NCBI GenBank assembly: GCA_905236785.1
Contig: CAJOQC010000036.1
Span: 1-10,412 of the forward strand
Reading direction: 5' to 3'
Length of the DNA: 10,412 nt
From: an uncultured Selenomonadaceae bacterium
GTDB taxonomy: Bacteria; Bacillota; Negativicutes; Selenomonadales; Selenomonadaceae
The notes beneath the pieces were generated by a model that saw only the letters and a list, made by a program, of their open reading frames with translations, made no database searches and had not been told where the DNA came from. Each line of letters begins with the position of its first letter. Position 1 is the first letter of the stretch. A program made the translations under genes and the position numbers. Shown one piece after another: positions 1 through 6,855 of the stretch.

Positions 1-60
1 GGGAGGCTTAAAATCAGCCCTCCTCTTAGAGGAGGGTGTCGGCGAAGCCGACGGGAGGAG
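1..60. repeat. Double-hairpin palindromic element at the window edge, downstream of glpC
   Basis: Two perfect hairpins lie side by side. The first has arms CCCTCCTCT (18-26) and AGAGGAGGG (28-36). The second has arms GTCGGC (38-43) and GCCGAC (47-52) around GAA. GGGAGG occurs on both outer sides (1-6 and 53-58). This mix of G/A-rich flanks and two GC-rich stems resembles dispersed intergenic palindromic repeats of gut Firmicutes; that resemblance is an impression, not a search result. It lies about 30 bases past the glpC stop. On the minus strand the larger hairpin is followed only by a weak T-stretch (CTGATTTT), so it may also terminate the glp transcript inefficiently. The element may continue beyond position 1. 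Confidence 0.5.
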
Positions 61-88
61 ATATAAAGTGGGTTTTTAGAGATGCCCT

Positions 89-1318
89 TTAGTTATAGGC
101 TTTGGCCAAAATTTCAATGGGATGACAGGCTTTTACCTTTGCGCCGTGAGTTATTTGTAAACGACAAGTGCCGCAATCGCAAATAACATCATCGGCTTTG
201 ACGGTTTTTATCTTCTCAAAAAGTTTTGCGCCGATTTTCATGGAAATATCGTACTTATCCTGCTTAAAACCGTAGTTGCCGGCCATTCCGCAACAACCGC
301 TGTCGGCAAATTTTAGGTCAACTCCGTCAATTTCGCTCAAAATGTCGGCGGCAGGAGTACCCATACCTTGGCTTTTTAGGTGGCACGGCACATGATACAA
401 AAGTTTTTTGGCAATATGTCCGTAATTTTTGTTTAACTCTCCCTTTTCCGCAAGCTCTGCCAAAAACTCAAAGGCATCGTAAACATTGGTTGCGGCCTCG
501 CGCATCGACGGCTCGTTAAAAAGTTCCCAATATTCCTGTTTTAACATGGACGAGCAACTTGTACAACACGCTAAGACAGGAATACCCCGTGCCTTCCAGT
601 GCAAAATACGCTTTACGTTATTTTCGGCGTGTTCTCGCGCCTCGTCAAGATAGCCCGTTACCACCATGGGCGAGCCGCAACAATTAAATTCTTTGTCAAT
701 AAGAACTTCGTATTTGTTTTGTTGCATTACCTTCACGAAAGCTACGCCCACTTGCGGATTGTTGTCGTTTATGAAACACCCCGGATAGAAAACAATTTTT
801 TTCTCATAGGGCGTCTGCTTTATTTTCTTAAAAATCGACAAAAACGATTGAGGGGCGTAAGCGGGCATATTTCGTTCTTCGGCTATGCCCATGGCCTTGA
901 ACACGCCAAATGTACTGCCGATTTTCATGCCCATGTTGGCGCAAAATTGACCAAGAGGCAAAGACCGTACCAATTTTGCCATTTTCTCGCTATGCGCCAA
1001 TATTTCGTCCCGTCGCGGGTGGGGATGCGTCTTGTAGTATTTTGCCCGTTGCAACATATTAAGCGTCGATACCGACACGCCGGAAGGGCAAATGCGATCG
1101 CAACTTTTGCAGTTGGAGCAAAATTCCAAACTTTTTTCCGTGTCCTCTTGGGAAAAATGCATACGCCCATGAGATGGCCCCACCAATTTTGGCCCTCGAT
1201 AATCCATAGTGGCCTTCATAACCGGGCACTCCGCCATACAAGAGGTGCAAGACAGGCAATAATCGCCGCTAAACAAAGTCGCTTCTTCCGTCGGCTTGCT
1301 TTTGTTTGTTTCGCTCAT
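89..1318 (-). CDS. glpC: Anaerobic glycerol-3-phosphate dehydrogenase subunit C, iron-sulfur membrane-anchor subunit
   Basis: GlpC links the GlpAB catalytic dimer to the membrane and passes electrons from glycerol-3-phosphate through Fe-S clusters to quinone. The 409-residue protein (E. coli GlpC is about 396) has two ferredoxin-type 4Fe-4S motifs near the N-terminus: CLSCTSCMAECP with Cys at 21, 24, 27 and 31, and CSNCKSCDRICP with Cys at 67, 70, 73 and 77. Two CCG (heterodisulfide-reductase-type) domains follow, with Cys181 plus Cys213-Cys214 (NCCGSP), and Cys312 plus Cys342-Cys343 (SGCCGMAG). No transmembrane helix is obvious, so attachment is probably peripheral, as the family allows. The frame opens at a TTG at 1336, but the ATG at 1318 is preferred: it gives a normal N-terminus and a G-rich Shine-Dalgarno stretch lies about 7 bases upstream. 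The gene starts 14 bases after the glpB stop and is last in the operon. Confidence 0.95.
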   Translation of the reverse strand: MSETNKSKPTEEATLFSGDYCLSCTSCMAECPVMKATMDYRGPKLVGPSHGRMHFSQEDTEKSLEFCSNCKSCDRICPSGVSVSTLNMLQRAKYYKTHPHPRRDEILAHSEKMAKLVRSLPLGQFCANMGMKIGSTFGVFKAMGIAEERNMPAYAPQSFLSIFKKIKQTPYEKKIVFYPGCFINDNNPQVGVAFVKVMQQNKYEVLIDKEFNCCGSPMVVTGYLDEAREHAENNVKRILHWKARGIPVLACCTSCSSMLKQEYWELFNEPSMREAATNVYDAFEFLAELAEKGELNKNYGHIAKKLLYHVPCHLKSQGMGTPAADILSEIDGVDLKFADSGCCGMAGNYGFKQDKYDISMKIGAKLFEKIKTVKADDVICDCGTCRLQITHGAKVKACHPIEILAKAYN

Positions 1319-1332
1319 TTTTGCGCCCCCCC

Positions 1333-2559
1333 TCAAATCGTTGCAACTTTATACGCCGAGGACAATGCAACACCATTGCCCGAATGTTCAAAGCAAAAAT
1401 CAAAACCCGCCAAATTTCTGCCCACTATGTAAACGTTATCTAAAATCCGATTGCCGTTTTTATCGACGGGCAAAAGATTTTCATCGGTCATTATGCCCAT
1501 TTGTGCAAAACCCTGGGGTTTATCGGAAAAAAATTCTTCGTTGCTGTGATTTTCTTCGCCGGGGATAAACCAAACGGGCAAATCGAAAATAGGCTCTTTC
1601 GGCTCTTCAAACTTTGGCAGAATTACGCCGCCGCCGTAGATACCGCCGGTGGCCAAAATAAAACGATCGGCCGTGTAGCGTTTTTCCCGCGCCGCCGCTT
1701 TGGCGACTACGGCTATGCACTTGCCGTTTTGTCTTTCGGCACGAAGCACCGTAGTATCCTCGACAATTTTCACTTTTAGGCTTTGCAACGCGCCAAGAAG
1801 CATATTTCTTAGACGCAGACCGTTTACGGAGGGCGGCAGACAAGTGGTTTCAATCACCCGCGTATTAAGTTTGCTTTCTATATATTCGGCACATTCGCCG
1901 TTTGTTGCGCCCAAAATCTGCGGAGTTATGAAAGTTGTATCTTTTGCATGGGGCAACATTTGCGCGATAAATCTGTCGCGCCCCTCTTTTGTGTCCAAAA
2001 GCCGCGCAACATCAAGTGTCGTTATATCGCGCCCGCCGGTTAGCCCGCTGTCAAACGTGACAATGTTATAATCAGTCGTTTGGGGCAAAAATTTTTTCAA
2101 GTTTGCGGCTATAATCTCGCCGTAAAAATCCTTTAGTTCTTTAACAACAACCACCGTCACTTTGCCGGAAACATCGGTCGCGTCCAAGGATTTTGGCGAC
2201 AGACAAGTGGGTTTTAGTGTCCCGGCGGGAGTCGGCACGTCAATTTGCTTATCAAGATTGCCGCAGTAGGGGAAACCATATTTTTCGGCTGTTGCCAAAA
2301 AATGCGTTATTGCCTTTTCCACCGTGGCAATACCTATTTTATTGTAAGGATGATTCGCCGAAAGTTTTTTTAACCCTTCGCGGGGGGATACAACCCGGAC
2401 GCGTGTTTCGTCATAACCCAAAACGTCAATTACGCCGCTGTTTAACGGCAACGTTCCCGCGCCATGAGTTAAAAGCGTGACTTTTTGACCGCGTTCGGCG
2501 CAAAAAAGAGCCGCCGTCAGCCCGGCAAAACCGCTGCCTATAACGATTGTACTCGTCAT
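1333..2559 (-). CDS. glpB: Anaerobic glycerol-3-phosphate dehydrogenase subunit B, flavoprotein
   Basis: GlpB is the second flavoprotein of the anaerobic GlpABC dehydrogenase and is thought to relay electrons from GlpA to the Fe-S subunit GlpC. The 408-residue product (E. coli about 419) opens with a dinucleotide-binding fold, TIVIGSGFAGLTAALFCAE, with the GxGxxG glycines at 8, 10 and 13. Next comes the LPLNSGVIDVLGYD stretch, equivalent to the family's SSGSLDLL region. A C-terminal NVYIVGRNLAGFD segment closes the flavin fold. Its ATG overlaps the glpA stop as ATGA (2559-2556), and a GGAGG lies upstream, so translation is probably coupled to glpA. Nothing is missing or truncated. The glpA-B-C order matches the classical operon. 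Confidence 0.93.
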   Translation of the reverse strand: MTSTIVIGSGFAGLTAALFCAERGQKVTLLTHGAGTLPLNSGVIDVLGYDETRVRVVSPREGLKKLSANHPYNKIGIATVEKAITHFLATAEKYGFPYCGNLDKQIDVPTPAGTLKPTCLSPKSLDATDVSGKVTVVVVKELKDFYGEIIAANLKKFLPQTTDYNIVTFDSGLTGGRDITTLDVARLLDTKEGRDRFIAQMLPHAKDTTFITPQILGATNGECAEYIESKLNTRVIETTCLPPSVNGLRLRNMLLGALQSLKVKIVEDTTVLRAERQNGKCIAVVAKAAAREKRYTADRFILATGGIYGGGVILPKFEEPKEPIFDLPVWFIPGEENHSNEEFFSDKPQGFAQMGIMTDENLLPVDKNGNRILDNVYIVGRNLAGFDFCFEHSGNGVALSSAYKVATI

Positions 2560-4169
2560 GCCTTGTTTCCTCCGTTTACGTTGAAGGTCAGCTCGTAAAG
2601 GCCGCGCAACATTTCCGTTTCGCGCAGGGCGCGCCCAAACAACACGGGGCGAATACCTTTATACCGACCTTGCAAGAAGCCTTTCATCTGCGAAAGAGTG
2701 TCTTTGGCCATATCATTCTTGCCACACGCGGCAAAAACATTCGCGCTTCTAAAGGCGCAGAAAGTGCCTTGACAGGTTCCCATGCCAATTCGAGTACGAC
2801 GACGAATATCGTTTACAATATAACAAGAATCTTCTTTTGCTATTTCTTCGACTTCCGCCAAGGTTACATTTTCACACTCGCAAACAAGCTCGCGGGATTT
2901 TTGATTCTTTTTTAGTTCTTCCGCAACACGGGAAAACCGTTCCGCCCCCAAGCGCGCAGCCGCAAGATTCGTGCCGAACGACGGAAAAAATTTCCCGGCC
3001 TTTTCTTTTTCGCTTTCGGAAACTTCGGGTACAAGGGGTTCTTCAGCGGTTCGGCATGGCTCTTTTACGTTTAATTTTTCGCAAATTTTGTCGGTTATTT
3101 TTTCCGCCATCAGACGATAAGTGGTAAACTTGCCGCCTACAATGGTCATCATGCCCTTTAACCCGTCGTTTTCATGATCTATAACGGCAAACCCGCGAGA
3201 GGCGCCGCGCCCGGATGCGCCGCCGGGCGGTATATAAAGGGGGCGCGAACCGGCAAAGGTGCGAAGTATACGATAACTTCGCAAATTTTCAAAGGTACGC
3301 TCGCCGATTTTTAGAAGATTTTCAACTTCGGCGCGGGATGTGGCGGTGTCCTCGGGGTTGGGTACGCTCATGGAAGACGTGCCGAGTATCGTAATTGAAC
3401 CATGCGGAACGAAAATATCCCCGTCGGAAGATTTATGCAAGCGATTTACCACACAATCCGCAATTCGTTGGTTGAAGGCGATAAGCGTGCCTTTATCGGG
3501 CTGAACGCCTACGGAAAGCCCCGCCAAACTCGCCACTTTTCCTGCCCAACCGCCGGTTGCGTTAATCAGTATATTGCAGAAAATATCGTACTCTTCGCCG
3601 TTTATGTAGTTGCGGACGCGTATTCCTTCTACCTCGCCGTTTTTTTGATGCACCTTGATAAGTTCCGTATAAGTCTTAAACCTGCCGCCGTAACGTTTGG
3701 CCGAATCAATGTTTTGCCATGCCATCCTAAAGCCGTCAATGGCGGCATCCGGCACCAGATAAGCCGAAACAGCATTGTTGCGCGACAGGCGCGGCACTTT
3801 GGCAAAGGCTTCTTCAAGGGTTATGGGTGTCGCTTCTATGTTGCTTTTAGCGCATCCTTTCACCCATTGTTCTTCATAGTCCGGGTCATCCTCCTTTAGG
3901 CGGACAAACATACCGCCGATTGGCTCCACGCAGGACTTGCCGATTTTCCGCAAAATCATGTTTTCAACGATACATTCTTTGGCCGCTTCTTGATCTTTCA
4001 CCGCATAACGCCCGCCGCAGTGCAACAGCCCATGAAAGCGGGAGCTTGCTCCGTTTGCCAAATCCCGCTTTTCTATAAGAAGCGCGTTTACGCCGCGCAT
4101 GGATAAATCACGCAATATCCCGACACCCGTTGCGCCGCCGCCAACAACAATTACTTCGGCTTTTTCCAC
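2556..4169 (-). CDS. glpA: Anaerobic glycerol-3-phosphate dehydrogenase subunit A, FAD catalytic subunit
   Basis: GlpA oxidises sn-glycerol-3-phosphate to dihydroxyacetone phosphate with FAD as acceptor. The protein has an N-terminal Rossmann motif VIVVGGGATGVGILRDL (GGGATG at 10-15), then the DAO-family segments NGASSRFHGLLHCGGRYAV and FAGSRPLY, and the C-terminal VGGKFTTYRLMAEK motif. A BFD-like [2Fe-2S] domain follows with CEC (Cys430, Cys432) and GTCQGTFC (Cys466, Cys471), the hallmark of GlpA as opposed to aerobic GlpD. The frame is open to an ATG at 4274, which would add 35 unconserved-looking residues. The GTG at 4169 is chosen because AAGGAGG (4184-4178) sits 8 bases upstream and the flavin fold starts directly after it. 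That gives 537 residues against about 542 in E. coli. A TTG at 4175 is the next alternative but lies too close to the SD. It is first in glpABC; no glpK, glpF or glpT is visible. Confidence 0.95.
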   Translation of the reverse strand: MEKAEVIVVGGGATGVGILRDLSMRGVNALLIEKRDLANGASSRFHGLLHCGGRYAVKDQEAAKECIVENMILRKIGKSCVEPIGGMFVRLKEDDPDYEEQWVKGCAKSNIEATPITLEEAFAKVPRLSRNNAVSAYLVPDAAIDGFRMAWQNIDSAKRYGGRFKTYTELIKVHQKNGEVEGIRVRNYINGEEYDIFCNILINATGGWAGKVASLAGLSVGVQPDKGTLIAFNQRIADCVVNRLHKSSDGDIFVPHGSITILGTSSMSVPNPEDTATSRAEVENLLKIGERTFENLRSYRILRTFAGSRPLYIPPGGASGRGASRGFAVIDHENDGLKGMMTIVGGKFTTYRLMAEKITDKICEKLNVKEPCRTAEEPLVPEVSESEKEKAGKFFPSFGTNLAAARLGAERFSRVAEELKKNQKSRELVCECENVTLAEVEEIAKEDSCYIVNDIRRRTRIGMGTCQGTFCAFRSANVFAACGKNDMAKDTLSQMKGFLQGRYKGIRPVLFGRALRETEMLRGLYELTFNVNGGNKA

Positions 4170-4305
4170 ACTCAATGCCTCCTTCTTTTTTGGCAATAAA
4201 AAAGGGCGCGTTTGCACTGCCGCAATACCCTCAGATTTTACACAGTCTTCAAACCATCGCCAAAATATAAACATCTATGCCTACAAATATCTTTATGTTT
4301 ACGCC
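4170..4305 (-). promoter_or_regulatory. Long 5' leader of the glp operon with a weak terminator-like hairpin
   Basis: About 135 bases separate the predicted glp transcription start from the glpA GTG. On the minus strand GGG (4230-4228) and GCG (4223-4221) can pair with CGC (4210-4208) and CCC (4206-4204). Six T follow at 4203-4198, just before the ribosome binding site. The stem is broken by unpaired bases, so it is a poor terminator as drawn. Leader antitermination by GlpP is known for Bacillus glycerol genes, but I see no recognisable GlpP target. The leader is also an open frame joined to glpA, so an N-terminally extended GlpA cannot be fully excluded. Confidence 0.25.
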
Positions 4306-4310
4306 TGTGT

Positions 4311-4338
4311 GCTATATTCTTCTTCGAGAGAATTTCAA
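4311..4338 (-). promoter_or_regulatory. Predicted sigma-A promoter for glpABC
   Basis: On the minus strand, TTGAAA (4338-4333, 5 of 6 to the -35 consensus) and TATAGC (4316-4311, 4 of 6 to the -10) are separated by 16 bases. A very A/T-rich stretch lies upstream. The start would be near 4305. It diverges from the plus-strand promoter at 4391-4418, with about 120 bases between the two starts. Confidence 0.45.
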
Positions 4339-4390
4339 TAAATTCCTGCTTCTATCAACAAAAAAATATATTTTTCTGTTAATTATGTTA

Positions 4391-4418
4391 TTGACATTCA
4401 CGAAAAATATAGTATAAT
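4391..4418 (+). promoter_or_regulatory. Consensus sigma-A promoter for the candidate ncRNA
   Basis: TTGACA (4391-4396) and TATAAT (4413-4418) are both perfect consensus hexamers with a 16-base spacer. An A/T-rich block that could act as an UP element precedes them (about 4340-4390). The start would be near 4425. No protein gene lies downstream on this strand before the terminator at 4744-4776. Confidence 0.75.
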
Positions 4419-4424
4419 TTTCCC

Positions 4425-4776
4425 ATAAGGAAGCATATATCCTGCAAGCGGTTGTAGACTTCGCCGCCAAGCAGCAGATAGCAGATTATGGTCGTCGGTT
4501 ATTCTCTCCTGAGGGACAAATGCCTCATTGTAGTATTGTAGTTTTATTCATAAATGTTCGGTTTTCAATGTTATGTACGGAACTGATTTTTCGGGCGCTA
4601 CGCATTATCGTGACTTTTAGCAGTCGGCAACAACACGGATGTCATTGCACGATGTACGCCGGGTAAGATTTGAATGTGGTTCTCAGGTCTTGGGAAAAGT
4701 CAAGCCGTTCTTGGTACCGTGGGAGAGGATGATTTGTTCGGCCAAAGGTTTCATGCCTATGCATGGAACCTTTTTT
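4425..4776 (+). ncRNA. Candidate structured noncoding RNA of about 350 nt, family not recognised
   Basis: This is the main stretch without a gene between glpA and metK. A perfect sigma-A promoter sits at its left end and a clear intrinsic terminator at its right end, and the base composition changes from A/T-rich upstream to mixed within. Local pairing is visible: TGAGG/CCTCA in the 4510-4527 area, ATCGTG near 4607 with CACGAT near 4650, and CGGC/GCCG around 4625-4660. I looked for landmarks of tmRNA (alanine-like ends, tag frame), RNase P RNA (GAGGAAAGTCC, ACAGAAA), SRP RNA (GGAAGCAGCC) and 6S RNA and did not find them. It cannot be a cis riboswitch for a gene ahead, because the next gene (metK) is on the opposite strand. 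The only notable frame is 48 codons (ATG 4520, stop 4666), with GAGG 5 bases upstream of the ATG and a hydrophobic but Cys- and Arg-containing product; a small-protein mRNA is therefore the main alternative. Confidence 0.5.
4744..4776 (+). terminator. Intrinsic terminator of the candidate ncRNA
   Basis: AAAGGTTTCATGC (4744-4756) pairs with GCATGGAACCTTT (4761-4773) around a CTAT loop. This makes a 13-bp stem with one G-U pair. The T-run spans 4771-4776, its first bases being part of the stem. It points in the same direction as the promoter at 4391-4418. Confidence 0.8.
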
Positions 4777-4810
4777 ACTTTATGACAATACTTCAAATCA
4801 ACTGACCGTT

Positions 4811-4853
4811 TGATAAAATAGGCTGACAGCGATGCTGTCAGCCTATTTTATCA
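4811..4853. terminator. Perfect 20-bp inverted repeat between convergent transcripts, probable metK terminator
   Basis: The arm at 4811-4830 (TGATAAAATAGGCTGACAGC) is the exact reverse complement of 4834-4853, with a GAT loop. Each strand ends in a T-rich arm (CTATTTTATCA), so it can terminate in both directions. It lies 25 bases past the metK stop and just beyond the ncRNA terminator. It therefore probably ends metK mRNA and backs up the ncRNA terminator. Confidence 0.75.
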
Positions 4854-4878
4854 CCTTGTCGAAAGAAAAAAACAAATA

Positions 4879-6066
4879 TTACAACTCGGCGGCTTTTTTC
4901 AGCAATTCTGCCTTATCCGTGTGTTCCCACGGCAAGTCAATATCGGTTCTGCCGAAATGTCCGTATGCCGCCGTCTGCCGATAAATAGGCCGCCGCAGAT
5001 TGAGCATTTTTATAATGCCCGCCGGTCGGAGGTCGAAATTGTCGGCAACAAGTTTTTCGATTTTTTCTTCGGGAATTTTATTCGTGCCAAAGGTGTCAAT
5101 CATGACAGAAACAGGCCGCGCCACGCCGATAGCATAGGCCAGTTGAATCTCGCAACGACTTGCCAAACCCGCTGCAACGATATTCTTGGCCACATAACGC
5201 GCCGCGTAAGCGGCCGAACGATCCACCTTTGTAGGATCTTTTCCCGAAAATGCGCCGCCGCCATGTCGCGCCCAACCGCCGTATGTATCGACTATTATCT
5301 TACGCCCCGTAAGCCCTGAATCGCCCTGCGGCCCGCCGATAACAAATTTGCCGGTAGGGTTTATGAAATATTTTGTTTCGTCGCGCAAAAATTCGGTGGG
5401 AACAACAGGACGAACCACTTTTTCTGTTAAATCTTTCTCAATCTGCTCAATACTTACTTCCGGCGCGTGTTGAGTGCTAATGACAATCGTATCGACAAAC
5501 ACCGGCTTATCGTCCTCATAAACCACCGTAACCTGTGTTTTTCCGTCCGGCCGCAAGTACGGCAATTCGCCGTTTTTACGCACCTCGGCAAGCCGACGCG
5601 CCAATCGTTGAGCCAATGCAATGGGAAGCGGCATAAATTCCGGCGTTTCGTTCGTGGCATAACCGAACATCATGCCTTGATCACCTGCACCTATGGCATC
5701 TTCTTCCATATGCCCCTTTTTGGCCTCTAACGCTTTGTTTACCCCAAGAGCAATATCCGCCGACTGCTCGTCAAGGGAAACCAAAATACCGCAGGTTTTT
5801 GCATCAAAGCCATAGCTTGCGTCCGTATAGCCTATGTCGGCCACCGTTTGTCGAATAATATGCGGTATGTCAATGTAACAGGACGTTGAAATTTCGCCCA
5901 CCACATGCACTTGCCCGGTGGTAACCAAAGTCTCGCAAGCTACGCGCCCCATAGGATCTTTTTCGATTATCGCATCCAAAATACTGTCGGAAATTTGGTC
6001 GGCCATCTTATCGGGATGACCTTCCGTCACCGATTCCGATGTAAAAAACATACGTTTTTTGCTCAT
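4879..6066 (-). CDS. metK: S-adenosylmethionine synthetase (methionine adenosyltransferase)
   Basis: MetK joins ATP and L-methionine to form S-adenosylmethionine in the cytoplasm, usually as a tetramer. The 395-residue length is typical. Signature motifs are [20 protein letters not shown] at residues 8-27 (the GHPDK histidine binds ATP/phosphate), [12 protein letters not shown] at 126-137 (the family's methionine-site hexapeptide), [13 protein letters not shown] at 244-256 (phosphate loop region) and [19 protein letters not shown] at 269-287. The frame extends upstream to a TTG at 6090, but that overlaps the riboswitch terminator. The ATG at 6066 has AGGAGG (6080-6075) 8 bases upstream and gives the normal N-terminus. 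The gene is monocistronic: it has its own promoter and SAM-I riboswitch, and a strong inverted repeat follows the stop. SAM should therefore shut off its own synthesis. Confidence 0.98.
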   Translation of the reverse strand: MSKKRMFFTSESVTEGHPDKMADQISDSILDAIIEKDPMGRVACETLVTTGQVHVVGEISTSCYIDIPHIIRQTVADIGYTDASYGFDAKTCGILVSLDEQSADIALGVNKALEAKKGHMEEDAIGAGDQGMMFGYATNETPEFMPLPIALAQRLARRLAEVRKNGELPYLRPDGKTQVTVVYEDDKPVFVDTIVISTQHAPEVSIEQIEKDLTEKVVRPVVPTEFLRDETKYFINPTGKFVIGGPQGDSGLTGRKIIVDTYGGWARHGGGAFSGKDPTKVDRSAAYAARYVAKNIVAAGLASRCEIQLAYAIGVARPVSVMIDTFGTNKIPEEKIEKLVADNFDLRPAGIIKMLNLRRPIYRQTAAYGHFGRTDIDLPWEHTDKAELLKKAAEL

Positions 6067-6088
6067 AACATAAACCTCCTTTTTTGAC

Positions 6089-6124
6089 AAAAAAATCTCT
6101 CCTTATCATTCCGACAAAGAGAGA
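6089..6124 (-). terminator. Rho-independent terminator of the metK riboswitch
   Basis: On the minus strand TCTCTCTTTGTC (6124-6113) pairs with GATAAGGAGAGA (6107-6096) around a five-base loop. The 12-bp stem contains two G-U pairs, and seven T follow (6095-6089). Confidence 0.9.
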
Positions 6125-6221
6125 GGCTTTTTTACTCTCATCTTCACAGGAATTGGCACCGTCCTAAAACTGGGGTTGCCGCGGTTTCACAGGGCCGGTC
6201 CCTCCACCGCTCTTGATGAGA
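6089..6221 (-). promoter_or_regulatory. SAM-I (S-box) riboswitch controlling metK by transcription termination
   Basis: Read on the minus strand, P1 is TCTCATC (6221-6215) pairing with GATGAGA (6142-6136). Inside it are the S-box conserved stretches AAGAGCGGTGGAGGGACCGG, CCCTGTGAAACC, GGCAACC and GGTGCCAATTCCTG, in the right order for P2, P3 and P4. The expression platform follows immediately. A terminator hairpin is preceded by GAGAG (6139-6135), part of the 3' arm of P1, which can instead pair with CTCTC of the terminator's left arm to form an antiterminator. In this family SAM binding stabilises P1, frees the terminator and turns metK off. The ribosome binding site and ATG lie just past the T-run. 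Confidence 0.95.
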
Positions 6222-6242
6222 CAATATCATTTTATGAATGTT

Positions 6243-6271
6243 ATGATAAAATAAGCATGGGGTTTTGTCAA
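6243..6271 (-). promoter_or_regulatory. Sigma-A promoter of metK
   Basis: On the minus strand a perfect TTGACA (6271-6266) and TATCAT (6248-6243, 5 of 6) are spaced by 17 bases. The predicted start, near 6236, is about 15 bases before the riboswitch P1 stem. A near-mirror copy, TTGACG (6280-6285, plus strand), forms an inverted repeat with the -35 box, but no good -10 follows it on the plus strand. Confidence 0.8.
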
Positions 6272-6423
6272 GAATGATATTGACGAAAAACATTTTTCTT
6301 TCACTCTTTCTGCTATTTTTACTTTCAAAAAAGAAAAGAAATTAAAGGGAAACGGCAACCATATGTAGAATAACACTGATTGAGTTTTGTAATGTTTTTT
6401 GATGATTCGCGAGGTATATAAAA

Positions 6424-6834
6424 ATGGCGGAAAATAACAAGAGTTTGATAATGGTTGTCGACGACGACGAAATGAATCTTAAAATGGCGGAGTTTATCCT
6501 AAAGAAGGAAACGGATAATGATGTTGTTCTCGCCGACAGCGGCTATAAATGCATTGAGCTTTTGCAGGGCAAAACAATGCCCGATTTAATCCTTTTGGAC
6601 ATTCAAATGCCGCGCATGAATGGCATAAAAACCCTTGAGTTAATTCGCGAGCATGAGGAATGGAACTCTATTCCCGTAATCTTTTTAACCGCCACCGCCG
6701 ACAAGGAAACGGTTATAAAGGCGGGTATGTTAAAAGCCAACGGCTACATAAAAAAACCGTTTATGCCCAAAGAACTTGTGGAGCGGGTGAATAGAACCCT
6801 GGCGGAAAAGATGATGGACAACATTCTGGGCTAA
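6424..6834 (+). CDS. Stand-alone receiver-domain response regulator (CheY-like)
   Basis: This 136-residue protein is a single REC domain with no DNA-binding or enzymatic output. The acidic pocket is VVDDDE (Asp13-Asp14-Asp15). The phosphoacceptor is Asp59 in LILLDIQMPRMNG, the switch threonine is Thr89 in FLTAT, and the conserved lysine is Lys111 in YIKKPF. It should accept phosphate from the histidine kinase encoded three genes downstream, then act by protein-protein contact or pass phosphate on. GAGGT (6411-6415) lies 8 bases before the ATG. It is first in a four-gene operon, 21 bases from the EIIC-like gene. I found no convincing promoter between 6272 and 6423; that stretch is T- and A-rich with no other feature I can support. 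Its target cannot be told from this window. Confidence 0.9.
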   Translation: MAENNKSLIMVVDDDEMNLKMAEFILKKETDNDVVLADSGYKCIELLQGKTMPDLILLDIQMPRMNGIKTLELIREHEEWNSIPVIFLTATADKETVIKAGMLKANGYIKKPFMPKELVERVNRTLAEKMMDNILG

Positions 6835-6855
6835 AATAAAGGAGTAAATTGACGA

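Noticed and set aside
599..1432. 277-codon plus-strand frame opposite glpC
   Set aside because: It is a shadow of glpC and glpB on the other strand. Those genes have full domain matches, whereas this product has no recognisable motif.
3402..3899. 165-codon plus-strand frame opposite glpA
   Set aside because: Antisense shadow of a well-matched GlpA, with no plausible ribosome site or domain.
4170..4274. 35-residue N-terminal extension of GlpA from ATG 4274
   Set aside because: The strong SD at 4184-4178 points to GTG 4169, the extension does not look like GlpA, and 537 residues matches the family.
4520..4666. 48-codon frame with a nearby GAGG inside the candidate ncRNA
   Set aside because: The product (rich in Cys, Arg and Ile) resembles nothing I know and the frame is short enough to occur by chance. 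It is kept only as an alternative reading of that transcript.
4700..4736. TGGTACCGTGGG as a possible T-box core
   Set aside because: It only partly matches the T-box consensus, there is no specifier stem pattern I could define, and no same-strand gene follows.
6067..6090. Longer metK start at TTG 6090
   Set aside because: It would begin in the riboswitch terminator T-run. ATG 6066 has a perfect AGGAGG at 8 bases.
6266..6290. Inverted TTGAC boxes as a divergent promoter pair for metK and the sensory operon
   Set aside because: The plus-strand TTGACG has no acceptable -10 at 16-18 bases, so only the metK promoter is supported.
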